Shown in pieces: positions 48,586 through 59,658 of a stretch of DNA of 64,000 bases. How positions within the stretch are numbered: position 1 is the first letter of the stretch; every line of letters begins with the position of its first letter. The DNA comes from Linnemannia elongata (lineage: Eukaryota > Mortierellomycota > Mortierellomycetes > Mortierellales > Mortierellaceae): contig JAXBDG010000013.1 of the NCBI GenBank assembly GCA_036320915.1, positions 1,178,001-1,242,000 of the forward strand, written 5' to 3'. The translations under genes were made by a program, and so were the position numbers. The notes under the pieces are model-generated. The model was given only the letters and a program-made list of their open reading frames with translations. It ran no database searches and was not told where the DNA came from.

Positions 48586-51500
48586 TTACATGAACCACAT
48601 GACTAAAAGGTTGCGATTGAGAGGAATGAAAAGAAACGTTAGTACCGAATCCATCGCAAACTTGAACAACGACTCACAATCATAATGCGCAAAATAAAAA
48701 TGATCCGACAATAACCTCGCATGAGCTCGGGCTTGACAGTGAGGTAGCTGCTAGCCTCACCAGCGCCGGATTCAGACGACGTGGTGTCACTCCAGCGCTC
48801 CCCGCGGGCATGGAATCGGGCACGGGCTGCGACAATGTGCGCATAGTACGCAGGAGGCACATAGGAGACTGTTCGGGTGCAGCGAGCGTAGAGGTGACAC
48901 AGCTTGTAGCTGAGATCCTGAAGTTCATCCGAAGAGAACTTGTTGTCATCATAGAGCACATAGTAGTGAGCAGGGCGCGAGGTGCCGAGGAGGCCGGCGT
49001 GACTTTGAAGGTAAAAGTCGAACTCAACCGGATGAACGACTTCCTGATCAACCACGGTCCCGGGCAAGCAGTTGCCGGTGCGGTCACTTTCCTCGCGTCG
49101 CGTCGGGAAGAAGCGCGTGTGGTGTCGCTTCTGCACGACGACAAAGGTAATCGTCGGCTTGTACCCAGCCTCGAGCTTCTGGCAGGCTGCCTTCAAGTCG
49201 GCCACCTCAGTCTTGAGAACCTCCGCGAACTGACCCTCAGAGACCCCGTCGCGATAGAAAAGGATTCGCTCTGGCTTGCGACCGCAGCTATTAAGAGCGA
49301 GTCGAACGTGACAAGAAGAGATTAGATTAGCTCAACATCAGAATATGAAAAAGGAGGATCGGTTGACGTCCTACTTGCAAACACCAAAGACGAACTGAAA
49401 GAGAAGAGGGAGGACTTACTTCTGGTAGAAAGTTCTCAGTAACTCTACGGTCATGTCACCGAGATCAGCGATGGTCTCGGTTCTCGCTGTCTGAACGCGG
49501 ACGGTTGCTGCGTATCGTGCAGCCTTGTTGTCCATCGAGCCGACCAAAGATGCAATCGACGGTCTGGTGTTGTCACCTATCAGCACACGGGAAGAAAATG
49601 ACAACAGAGGAAGGGGTGAGATGCTGAACAGAATACAACAAAGACTCATCTTCAAATGATACCGATGTATAATCCATTCGATAAGTGATGCATGCCAAAT
49701 CGTACCTGGCTGCGGGTGAGAAACGTCTCCACCCAAGACAAGTGTGGGCTTGGCCAGGAAGGGCATCATGCCCGCTGCGAGATGCTGGTTGACGCCACCA
49801 AGCTTGACGTTTATCTTGAGGCAGACGTTCGAGCAGTACTGCTTCTTGGGTTCGCGGGTGTGCTTCATCTGCAGGCACTGGGAGGAAACACCGAGAACTG
49901 TGTCGGTCACGCGCTTAATTTCCGCGTAGAGGGGTACGCCGGTGTTCGGGAGGATGCAAACCAGCAGCTGGGGCTGACTCTTCACAGCATTACCCGTCTG
50001 GATCCAGGCATTCTTAAGGTAGCTCTCGATATCCCCATGCGGGTTGTTATACATGACTGGAGGGCTCTTGTTCGGGATGGTCATGCCGGTCTCGGTGCAT
50101 GACACGATAAGCTCTCGGACAAACTTGTTGACCTGCGGAAGAGGACAGTCTCGCTCGGTGCCAAAGACCACGATGCCCCAGGATCCGAGGGTGGTGCCTT
50201 GAGTGACCTTCTTGTTCATCAAGTTCCAGGCGCCGTCACGGGGCACAAAGTTGGCATCGCGAGACTGGGCGTGGTAGCAGACGGTGGGTGCAGGAAGCAC
50301 GCGAGCCTTGATTTGGACCATCTCATTCGAGACCTTCATTCCGAACTCCTTGAGGTACTCGTTGTCATCATACTTTAGGATCTTGAGGCCATCCTTGATG
50401 TTGTTGGCGCGCACTTGGGGAGGCTGGCTGGTGAATTTGATCATGTCGGTCGTCTGGCGCTCGTCCAGCTTCTTCATGTATCGCTGACCCTCGATGACGG
50501 AGCACAACTCGAGCGGCAGGATGATGTTCTTGCCGGCCTGAACGCAAGGCAGCATTGGGAAGTTCAGGCTGATGTTGTATGCCTTCTTGAAATAAGTGAC
50601 CAAGTCAGTCTCGACCTCTTCCTCTGGTGCAGCTGGATCGCCGTTGCCTCTGGGCTGCAGCTTGAACTTTGTATCCTTGGCCGCGGTCTCTGTTAGGGCA
50701 AAGACCTTGAAGGATCGCTTGGCTCTCTCGCGATGTGACACGGTGAATCGGAGACCCTTGATGGTCTTTTCGATCCTCTTCCAGTTGATAGGAGGCGATG
50801 ATCGGCGGAGATCATCTACAATGTAATGAGTGTGAGACGACACGCAGAGGTGGAAAGTAACCTTTGCACATATATGGTTTTTTTCTCTCTTTGAGCAAAG
50901 TATTCTAGCACAGTACGCAGATGTTTATTTAGTGGTGTAGCTTACCGACACTGCGCACGTTCGCGATCTTAACAACCAGCTCGAGCAGCGAGCCTGAGCG
51001 GAAGAAGGCGGTAGCCGACACGTCCATGTTGATCATCATCTTGCCTATCGATTCATATGTAAGTAGAGAAAAAGAGAGGTGGTTGGTTAGTAAGAAACCT
51101 TCACATAGAGCAGAGAAAGATTGACTCTCACACACGAGACAGCGTATCGTGGAAGGAAGAACTGAAGAGAAGAAATACCAAGTGCAGGGCGAGCAGACTG
51201 GTAATAGCCTCTCCAAACATCCAAGGGGCCGGCGAGAGCCTGCTTGCCGATAGGGGTGTAGAAGGAGCGACCGACTGTGGCGTAGAGCATGGCAGGCTGG
51301 TGGCGGATGAGGACATCGAGGGCCATGATGGCTGTGAGGCAGTTGTTGGTCAGAGCCGAGCGGCCGTTCAGGAACCGATGGAGCTCTTCGAGATTGATAG
51401 TTGAGGCTTTCTTGACCTTGACCTTGAACTTTGGCGGAGGACGAGCCGGGTTGGGGTTAGGTGTGATGTCGCCCGCGAGCACGATCTAGTAGGATGTGAA

Positions 51501-52006
51501 GTTGTTAAAAATATTGATCAGGTTTCACCATCAGTGGCCAGTTGTTCATTATCCGTCCATCCATTCCATCACCAATCAGTCATTCGAGTAAAAAAGTCAA
51601 AAGTCAAAAGTCAAAAAAAAAAAAAAAAACGACAGGAAAGCAAACAGGTTCAACATGTATGGTCCAAGAAAACACAGCAGATGGATAGTCAGACATGGCT
51701 CCTTACCTCGAACGTGCGGCTTTCAAACGGGAACGCCTTGGGAGAGAATATATTTTTGCGACCATCAAACACGGGCCTCGCACCGTTCAGATCAGACTCG
51801 CGGTAGGATGTCGTGAGTTGCTCAAAGATCTTGCGGTTCACGGGCGGAGGCACATCAGGGGTGACAGTGACATCATAGTGGTGGATCATGATATTGGGCA
51901 GTTGCTTAACTTCAAAGAAGTTGGAGTGGATGTTGACTGCCTTGCCCAACTTGCCTGGAGCTGGTCGACGGACATACTCCGTCACTTGAATCGGTGGAGC
52001 AGACAT
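48586..52006 (-). CDS. Argonaute protein with intact slicer site
   Basis: Core effector of RNA interference; binds small RNAs and cleaves targets. Exons (minus) 52006-51707, 51485-51179, 51044-50946, 50815-49706, 49576-49420, 49287-48716, 48602-48586 give 853 aa, full length. N domain from about residue 20 ([13 protein letters not shown]), linker L1 with [22 protein letters not shown] ([17 protein letters not shown] ... [17 protein letters not shown]), MID with [12 protein letters not shown], and PIWI. The catalytic tetrad is present: Asp599 (GGDVSHP), Glu639 (QTARTETI), Asp671 ([11 protein letters not shown]), His808 ([12 protein letters not shown]). The last exon is only 17 nt and supplies the end of ELMRVMWFM, the expected C-terminus whose final residues bind in the MID/PIWI interface. 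Divergent from SAM50 (shared upstream 52007-52812). Confidence 0.95.
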
Positions 52007-52812
52007 CACGGACGGGGTGGTAGTTCTTGTTCCTTTACTGAGCTGTTGTTCACGAGGGCGAGAGCACGAGGAAGAAACGAGGCGGTTGGGTTAGACGGAT
52101 GTAAAAAGGTTGACAATCTAAGAGTATATGCCTTGTACGTTCTGTTGGATCTCGTTACGAGCGGACAGGAGAACACGCACGCGAAGGACGAACAGGCAAA
52201 GGAAGGAGGTTTCGTAGTCAAGCGCGCTTGTCAGTTGTTGTTTGTCGGGACAAGAGAGGAGGTTGCAGGCAGGCTGAGCGTGTCTTGCTGTTTATGCTCG
52301 AGTGGAGTGGAGTGGGGTGGTGTTGGAGGAGAGACAAGAGATATGCACGCGTTTTATACTCCCTTAACTTTTAATGTGCCGGACTGTGCATTCCAGTAGA
52401 GCTTGTTTAATGAGAAAGTACACAGAAGTGATCAACAACTACCCCACACTCACTCATACGACTTGCACCCCGTGGACGATGCAACCTGGGATCCCATCAC
52501 CATCGCTTTTTTGATCAGTGCTCCTCCTTCTCCTAGGGATATCTACACGTATGCCCCATTGCGACGCGATCCTCGCACCTTGCCGTACCTGTCTGTGCTT
52601 TCTCCCACCTTGTGAAATCATGACTTCATTATTTTTATTTTTTATTTCCTGTTCCGTTGAAGGTTATTCGGCCAATGAGATGCGAGAAAAATGCATCCCC
52701 GCGCGCCCTGTCCTTCTCACACCTCTCTACTCTCTCACACGTAAAAAAATAAAAGGATCAGACCCTTGCCATCCGAATCACCTCTTCACACTCACACCCG
52801 ATCCCAACCACC
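52007..52812. promoter_or_regulatory. Divergent upstream region, Argonaute / SAM50
   Basis: 806 bp between divergent start codons without a supported gene. It contains GAGTG repeats near 52300-52320 and C-rich leader sequence in front of the SAM50 ATG. Confidence 0.5.
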
Positions 52813-55051
52813 ATGGCCGCTGTAAGTGCTGCTTCTCGACACATCACCTACTAATACTTACGTGCATCGCCAGACCATGTTCCTGAATTAGTTTCCCCAT
52901 CCTCGGAGTCTTCCATGTACTAAACAGTCCCCCTCTTGCTTATTTTGTCTCTTGGCATGTGAAATCTGATTTAGAGACAACATACCGAGGAGGAGTTTGC
53001 CGCTCAAAGGAAGAGACAGCAGGAGTTCGAGGAGGCTGCCTTCAAAATCCAAACCTTGGTAATAATTCTTAAGCAATTGCAGGAACAGCTAGCCCGAGTA
53101 ACACTTGGGACTCGACTTCAAAGAGGCGGCAATCATATCTCACCAGATTTAGAGCCTTGACAACAGGAGTCATCCACGTCTTTAAATCTCACCAAAGTCA
53201 ATTATTCCAATCATCACAATAGGTTGAAAACGTCCGCCATGACCCCATGAAGCTTCGCAAGATCACCTTGAACGGAGTTGGCAAGACAAGGGAGGGTTTC
53301 TTACGCCGCATTCTGGAGCCCGCTTTCCAGGCTAGATCCCTGCACGAGGTCATTGGTCTGAGCAGACAGGCTGTTCGTAGGATGGAGCGCTTCGGCATCT
53401 TTGAGGACATCAAAATTCAATTGGACAGTCCCAGGGACAGCTGGCTTCAGGACCGTAAGGATCTGGTTGACTTGGGTATCTGGGTCAAGGAGAGCAGCCG
53501 CATTCAAATCAGGACAGGAACTGAGGCCGGAAACGCCGAAGCCAGCATGGTAAACCGACTTGTCTTGGTTTTTTTTTGTTGCGAGTTTTCAACTGACCAG
53601 TGGGATGGCTTTGCCTCATTGAACAGGTCGCTAACATAACCGACGCTTATGATACTTTATCGCCTTTTAGTACGGTGCGTTGACAGTCAAGAACGTGTTT
53701 GGTGGTGCCGAGACTTTGAGCACCAGCATGGCATTCGGAACCCGCACTTCATCAGCCTTCCAGGTATGACCCAGTATCAGGACAATGTTTCGACCGAGAA
53801 TTATTCAAGGAGGGAATTATTCCGTTATTTAACTGGCGCGTTCTTTGTGGAATTCTTTTAGTTCGCCCTTGCCACTCCCCTGCTCGCAGATCCCGACAAG
53901 AACTTGTCGATCAACCTCTACAGCCAGACCAGGAACAATACCCAGTGGAGCTCTTACGAGGAGGATCTCAAGGGAGGCGCCTTGAAATACACCGTAAGTC
54001 TTGGCGTACTTCTCTAAAGTGTCGCTCTTGTATCAAACGATATTTTTCCTGTATCCTTAGAATGCTCACTTAACAACTTTATGATTTCTTGGCACTGAGT
54101 AGACTCTCTCGCCTTTCGGATACCATGAGTTTGCCTATGAGGGTCACTGGAGAGAGGTCTGCCGTCCTTCCGAGAAGGCATCCCTCACGTATGTGTTTTC
54201 ACTTTCAGTTTCAATTGTTTACAGGAGTGGCTATCATCGTTGCTTTAGTGACTAACGATATAATTTACATTGGCGTGACATTGAATAGTATCCGCGAGCA
54301 GTGCGGCCACAGCTTGAAGTCGGCTCTCACGCACATGTGGGTTCATGATATGAGAGACGAGCCCTTGTTGCCCTCCACTGGACACTTTGTTCGCGTTATT
54401 CAGGAGTACGCTGGACTCGGTGGAGATGTCAACCATATTCGTCAGGAAGTCGAGGCCCAGGTGGCCCGCTCTAACAACACTGGCTATGTATGCGGCATGC
54501 TTTTCTTTTCGCGTCGCGTCACATTTCTGCTCAATGGAGATTGGATTTGTTCAAGGAAGTTATTAACTTGCTTTTGATTTTATGAACAATAGATTTTGTC
54601 CGCAACGGTCAAGTCAGGATACTTGCACTCTTTGAACGGCAAGCCCTCCAAGATCTCGGACCGCTTCTTCTTGGGAGGTCCTATGTCCGTCCGTGGTTTC
54701 AAGTCCAACGGCCTCGGCCCTCGCGAAGGAGAGGATTCTCTTGGAGGAGATGCATACATGTCGGCTGGAGTCAGCTTGATGACTCCCTTCCCAGGTCTTG
54801 CTGGCCGTGACTCGTTCAAGGCCCACTTCTTTGCCAACGCTGGAACCTTGGTCAGCGTGAAGCCCGGTCAGTCTGCTACCAAGACGATTGATGATTTGAC
54901 AAAGGCACCCAGTGTCTCTGTCGGAACCGGTATTGTCTACCGCCATCCTCAAGTTCGTATTGAGCTCAACTTTGCTCTTCCTCTAATGGCTGCCAAGTCT
55001 GATGCCGTTTCAAGAGGATGGCAATTGGGTCTCGGTATCAGCTTCCTGTAA
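52813..55051 (+). CDS. SAM50: SAM50, mitochondrial outer-membrane beta-barrel assembly protein
   Basis: Omp85-family core of the SAM complex that inserts beta-barrel proteins into the mitochondrial outer membrane. Exons 52813-52821 (9 nt), 52975-53058, 53223-53549, 53671-53763, 53862-53993, 54103-54188, 54289-54487, 54593-55051 give 462 aa (yeast 484). One POTRA domain is seen at about residues 35-130 (KLRKITLNGVGKTREGFL, LSRQAVRRMERFGIFEDI, LGIWVKESSRIQIRTG), followed by a 16-strand barrel region: YGALTVKNVFGGAETL, FALATPLL, TLSPFGYHEFAYEG, the conserved loop motif SDRFFLGGPMSVRGF (the Omp85 [V/I]RG[F/Y] element), and a C-terminal strand ending GWQLGLGISFL. The first exon encodes only three residues. 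Confidence 0.94.
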
Positions 55052-55180
55052 TTCCTGCCGCCCTATCACTCTCTCCCTATCCCTTCATTACAAAGCTTCC
55101 TCCAACGACGCGAAAACAAAAACGGCATTTTTTTTATCGACGATAATAAAACAAGTAGATATCAATACAGACAATACGCC

Positions 55181-55754
55181 CTATTTAATGGGATTGAAAG
55201 CAATCAGCTCACGGACCTCCGTCAACTCCTTCTCCAACCCGCCCAACCGCTCCTGTAAGGTATTCATTTCTTGCTTCGAGACCGAGATCTGTTGCTGCAT
55301 TTTCAAAAAGTCTGCGGCGACTTCAAACCCGTTCTCGACCACGCCTTCCTCCCTCTGGCTCTTCTCTGTCGATGCACGGAACTTTTCGAGCTTCTCCTGG
55401 CTACTGGCAATACTTGAGGAGGATGTTGGTTCTGTGGGGAGACCTAGTGCTGTAATTGGTGTCAAATTTGACACGATTGTTGGGAAGCAGGTAGTACAGG
55501 ACGAGAGGAGGAAGAGAGGGGGGAGGGAGGAGGGGGAAAGAGGCGAGAAGGATAAGTCTTTATGTCATACACATGGCGAGGCAAAAACAAAGAAGTTGGG
55601 TTCGTTGAATGAGGAAAAAGAAGGTACCGTTATTGAGTGCATTGTCGGTAGGTTGAGAGAGGGAGATGGATGCGGAGCGGAGGGTGACGAGGTCGTTGAG
55701 GATGTCGTTCAGACTTGGCAATGGCACTGAGGATGAAGTGGCGGTGTTTGTCAT
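55181..55754 (-). CDS. Small coiled-coil protein, function unknown
   Basis: Exons (minus) 55754-55628 and 55449-55181 (intron GTACCT...TTACAG) give 131 aa. An in-frame ATG at 55835 would add 27 residues rich in Phe/Thr/Pro. The N-terminal helix reads PLPSLNDILNDLVTLRSASI, the middle is Ser/Thr-rich, and residues about 90-125 form a clear coiled coil (LKMQQQISVSKQEMNTL, then LGGLEKELTEVREL). Such short helical proteins occur as subunits of tethering, kinetochore or Mediator complexes, but I cannot name the family. Convergent with SAM50, 129 bp apart. Confidence 0.65.
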
Positions 55755-56051
55755 TGGTATGGTGGTGATAGTGAATGGGAGGAGTGTTGTGTTGAACAAG
55801 GGAGATGTGGGAGAGAAACAAAAGATGTCATTCATGGCAAGTTAGTTGACTGGTTGAAGCTCGCGTCAAATTTTGATGTACCACGTTCATTTTCTCTATC
55901 CCCGCTCAGGGACCAGATCAAATATGATCGAGGAAACTGACTATGGTTTGAGATTTGTGGCGACTACTTCTAGTCATAATTAAAAGAGCTTCTTTATTTC
56001 CTAAAAGAACTGGAGCTGCTGGTTCGGGCAAAGAGGGAAACGTGGGTGCAA

Positions 56052-57267
56052 TCAGAAGGAGAAGAGCTCCTTCAAGATCCTCTCAGTATCAAGAGGGCTC
56101 TTGACAGTATGACCAGTGACAAGAGGGTGGCTGTAGATCTCATAGTCGTTGCCGCCCTTGAAGGTCTTGTCACCAAAAAAGTGGATAGTCTTGAAGTTTT
56201 CATGCTCAATGTGACGGAGGCAGTAGGTCTTGTCCCAACCAGTAGGGAAGACATCGAGCGAGATCTGACCTCCGATCGAGTAGGTCAAGCCATAGTCGGG
56301 GAACTCGTTCTGAAGGGCGGAAACAAACTTCTCACGCAACTTGTGCTCCAAGTCGAACTTCTCGAAGTCATTACGCTCAGGGTGGCTGCAGTTACGTCCG
56401 ATGGGCGAGATGTTGATCATTCCGTTGCGGAACTCGACGAACGTTCCACTATTTGATGATTGAAGGAAAGAGGGGAGAGTGTCAGATCATGTCGATAGGA
56501 TACTAAGACTCGTACAAGACCGACTCCAAGAATCTTTGTTTGGTACATACCGCTTGACGGGGATATCCAGGTCGGCAATGTAACGGAGGACGAAGTTGAC
56601 AAGCTTCTTGTAGCGGTCCTCGCCCAAGTATCCGATGAAGCTCTACAGTGGTTGTCAAGTAAGGGAAGGAGTGTTTATGTCAGCGTCGTTGTTGTCATCA
56701 AGGAATTCCATTGCAAATTTCAATTGAGTAAAGCGACAGCATTGTTATTACCTGGGAGGTAAGTTGCTCGCCCATCTTGTAAGCAGTCAAACCGTTCTCG
56801 GAGAAGCAGTAGTCGAAGTTCTTGAGGACTAGATCACAATGTTCGCAAAGTGCAATAGGACATTGTTGAATGTTAGGAGTAAATTAACTGTTTGAGCAAC
56901 AAACGCTCGACGTTCATTGGGAGATCTCACAACACACACACACAGATCGAGTGGGCACGTACCGTTGGGTCCCAATTGCTCGACCTGCTTGCTCAAGTCA
57001 GATCCTCCGACAAAGCCGATGACACACTTCTTGCGAAGCTCGGCAAGGGTCTCCTCCATCTCTTTGGAGATATACTACTCAGGCAATTGGAATAAGCAAA
57101 AAAAAACCAAGCTTTAGTTGTCATTGAGCGGCAGTATTAGAGGTTTAAAAGAGAGCAGCGGGGCGAAGTTGATGTACCAAGCGAGCGGGGGTGAGAGGGC
57201 CGTCGACATCGAACAGGCAGATGGTATCGGGGTGGACACGGTCAGCGAAGGTAGTAGAGGGAGACAT
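56052..57267 (-). CDS. SEC53: Phosphomannomutase copy 1, altered catalytic motif (Thr24 to Pro)
   Basis: Phosphomannomutase (HAD superfamily) interconverts mannose-6-P and mannose-1-P for GDP-mannose, N-glycans and GPI anchors in the cytosol. Exons (minus) 57267-57178, 57074-56963, 56828-56752, 56642-56551, 56448-56052 give 255 aa (yeast Sec53 254). Family motifs present: [94 protein letters not shown]. In motif I, where FDVDGTLT is expected, the codons read FDVDGPLT: both aspartates (20 and 22) stay but Thr24 is Pro. Copy 2 has ACC here and copy 1 CCT, so two bases differ. Tandem with copy 2, same exon sizes, 574 bp apart. The gene is open throughout, so it may still be made; activity is doubtful. 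Confidence 0.93.
56272..56645. repeat. 374 bp tract identical to 58062-58435
   Basis: I compared both copies base by base: 56272-56645 and 58062-58435 are identical, covering part of exon 5, the whole 102-nt intron 4 (56449-56550 and 58239-58340) and exon 4. Intron 3, directly beside it, is clearly diverged in sequence and length. This pattern indicates gene conversion rather than selection. Confidence 0.93.
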
Positions 57268-57841
57268 GGTGTGTGTGAAGTAATAGTGAGTGTGTTTGAG
57301 TTGATAAGTGAAAGCGTGAAGTTTGATAAGTTAGAGAAGAGGTGAAAATGCCTTTTATACTCTTCGACGTATTCTACTTTTTTTTCCCGTCCTTTAGTTA
57401 CTTGAATCGAAAAACAAGAACTACGTGGTCGAGTTTCTTTGGGATGAAAGATGTGACCTAGCCATTTACTAGTCAACCCAGGTTAAAGGCAGCAAACGAA
57501 ACGCCGTGCCTTTTCTCATAGTCACCTCAATTGGAGAGCCCATATAAATATGTGGTGCGTCAATACAATGGCATTGATTGACATTTATAGAAACATCCTG
57601 AATTCGCACTTTTAGGCGCCAGGGAAACAAATAGGTGCGTCGATTACAAAAAACAAAAAAAAACAAAAAACGTAGGGTCATAACCTTGGTTGCGGCGCTG
57701 GTGAGAACATTTCAGTGGAGTCACGTTCAACGCTGTCACTTCTCTGTGCAGAAACCAGTATTACAAAATTAATAAAAATGGTTTAATGTTTAATAGTACT
57801 AAGGTTGTTGGTTTGAGCAAGTGGAGGGTAAGGTGAAAGGT
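57268..57841. other. Spacer between the two phosphomannomutase genes
   Basis: No gene. The left end (57268-57420) resembles the upstream region of copy 2 (about 59306-59437): both have a CCTTTT...GACGT...CTACTTTT...CGTCC series in the same order, so the promoter was duplicated with the gene. Confidence 0.6.
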
Positions 57842-59305
57842 TTAGACGTCGAAAAGCTCCTTCAAGATCTTCTGAGTGTCAAGAGGGCTGGTAACGGCAT
57901 GGCCAGTGACGAGAGGGTGAGTGTAGATCTCATAGTCGTTGCCGCCCTTAAAGGTCTTGTCACCGAAAAAGTGGATAGTCTTGAAGTTTTCATGCTCAAT
58001 GTGACGGAGGCAGTAGGTCTTGTCCCAACCAGTAGGGAAGACATCAAACGAGATCTGGCCACCGATCGAGTAGGTCAAGCCATAGTCGGGGAACTCGTTC
58101 TGAAGGGCGGAAACAAACTTCTCACGCAACTTGTGCTCCAAGTCGAACTTCTCGAAGTCATTACGCTCAGGGTGGCTGCAGTTACGTCCGATGGGCGAGA
58201 TGTTGATCATTCCGTTGCGGAACTCGACGAACGTTCCACTATTTGATGATTGAAGGAAAGAGGGGAGAGTGTCAGATCATGTCGATAGGATACTAAGACT
58301 CGTACAAGACCGACTCCAAGAATCTTTGTTTGGTACATACCGCTTGACGGGGATATCCAGGTCGGCAATGTAACGGAGGACGAAGTTGACAAGCTTCTTG
58401 TAGCGGTCCTCGCCCAAGTATCCGATGAAGCTCTAACATTGGTGTCAAGCAAGGGAGAGAGAATGTTCATGTCAGCTTACATTGTTGTCATCAACACGTT
58501 CGATTGCACATTGAATACCAATTGAGAGAAGGTGACAGTGGCCCGTTTTGTTACCTGGGAGGCAAGCTGCTCGCCCAACTTGTAGGCGGTCAAACCGTTC
58601 TCGGAGAAGCAGTAGTCGAAGTTCTTAAGGACTAAATCGCGCAGGCATAAAAATGCAATAAAAACAAGGTTGAATGGTTAGGCGAGGATGGACCACGTTT
58701 AGACTGCGATGCAGAAGAGGGCTATAATTATCAGAAAAAAATTAATTTTAGAGCCACAACACTCGATCTTCATTGGAAGATCGCATCACACACACTGTAC
58801 AGGTGCCCCGTCTCATCGCTCCACAAGGCAGGGCATAGCAGTGAGGGCAAAAGCTGAGGTTTGGAAGGACAACATTTTTTGTACTCATAACCGCTGCATG
58901 CTGGATCAATTGGTCCATAGAGGCAAACCGTCCAGATAGCGCTCCTGTGTAGTTTCACTCAAAAAAACAGTGGAGGTAGTGGTACGTACCGTTGGGTCCC
59001 AATTGCTCGACCTGCTTGCTCAAGTCAGATCCACCAACAAAGCCGATAACGCACTTCTTGCGGAGTTGGACGAGAGTCTCCTCCATCTCCTTGGAGATAT
59101 CCTACCAAAGCATTGGAACGACCAGTTGATGGAGAAAAGGAGGTTAGCTATCACTGAAAACCAGTTTCAGGGACGAAAGGGTCAAAACAGGTGAATACAA
59201 ATGAAGTTGATGTACCAAGCGGGCAGGGGTGAGGGTGCCATCGACATCAAAGAGGCAGATGGTGTCAGGGTGAGCGCGGTCGGAAAAGTTAGTAGCGGGA
59301 GACAT
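57842..59305 (-). CDS. SEC53: Phosphomannomutase copy 2, canonical active site
   Basis: Same enzyme as its downstream neighbour, here with the standard HAD motif [12 protein letters not shown] (Asp20 nucleophile, Asp22 acid/base, Thr24). Exons (minus) 59305-59216, 59101-58990, 58631-58555, 58432-58341, 58238-57842 give 255 aa with exon lengths 90, 112, 77, 92 and 397 nt, identical to copy 1. Differences from copy 1 are few: mainly the N-terminus ([10 protein letters not shown] versus [10 protein letters not shown]), Asp31 versus Tyr31, TLVQLR versus TLAELR, and the last residues (ELFDV versus ELFSF). Probably the main functional copy. Divergent from Sec61 beta with 353 bp between starts, a fitting pairing as both serve the secretory pathway. 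Confidence 0.95.
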
Positions 59306-59658
59306 GGCGTGTATGAATGTAATTGTGTGAGGGAGAATGTGTGGAAGTGTGATGGAAAAAAAGAAGAGATGGGAACCTTTTCTTTACTTTGGACGTCTTT
59401 CTACTTTTCTCGTCCCTGACTTGTTCGAATGGAGATAGAAGGCGTTAAATCCAAACAGGGCAAAGTAATTCAGTGTGGAAATAAGGTTATCTTATCACGA
59501 CGCGTGCCCTGATTGGTTGCTGAATGCAATGTTCTTTCCTCTTCGCTCTCACCTTTGAAGGGAGCTTTCAAAGACCTCTGTCGCCCTTTCGTTTTTATTC
59601 TTTTTTTCTTTCTTTCACTCTCTCACACACCTCCCGACCTCAACCCATCCACACTACA
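59306..59658. promoter_or_regulatory. Divergent upstream region, phosphomannomutase 2 / Sec61 beta
   Basis: 353 bp between start codons; C/T-rich on the Sec61 beta side (59590-59655). No coding sequence supported. Confidence 0.5.

Noticed and set aside
57178..57267. Motif I Pro24 as a simple base-calling error
   Set aside because: Two of the three codon bases differ from copy 2, and surrounding codons carry independent silent differences.
56046..58246. Plus-strand frames of 136 and 141 codons repeated in both phosphomannomutase genes
   Set aside because: They are antisense shadows duplicated along with the genes.
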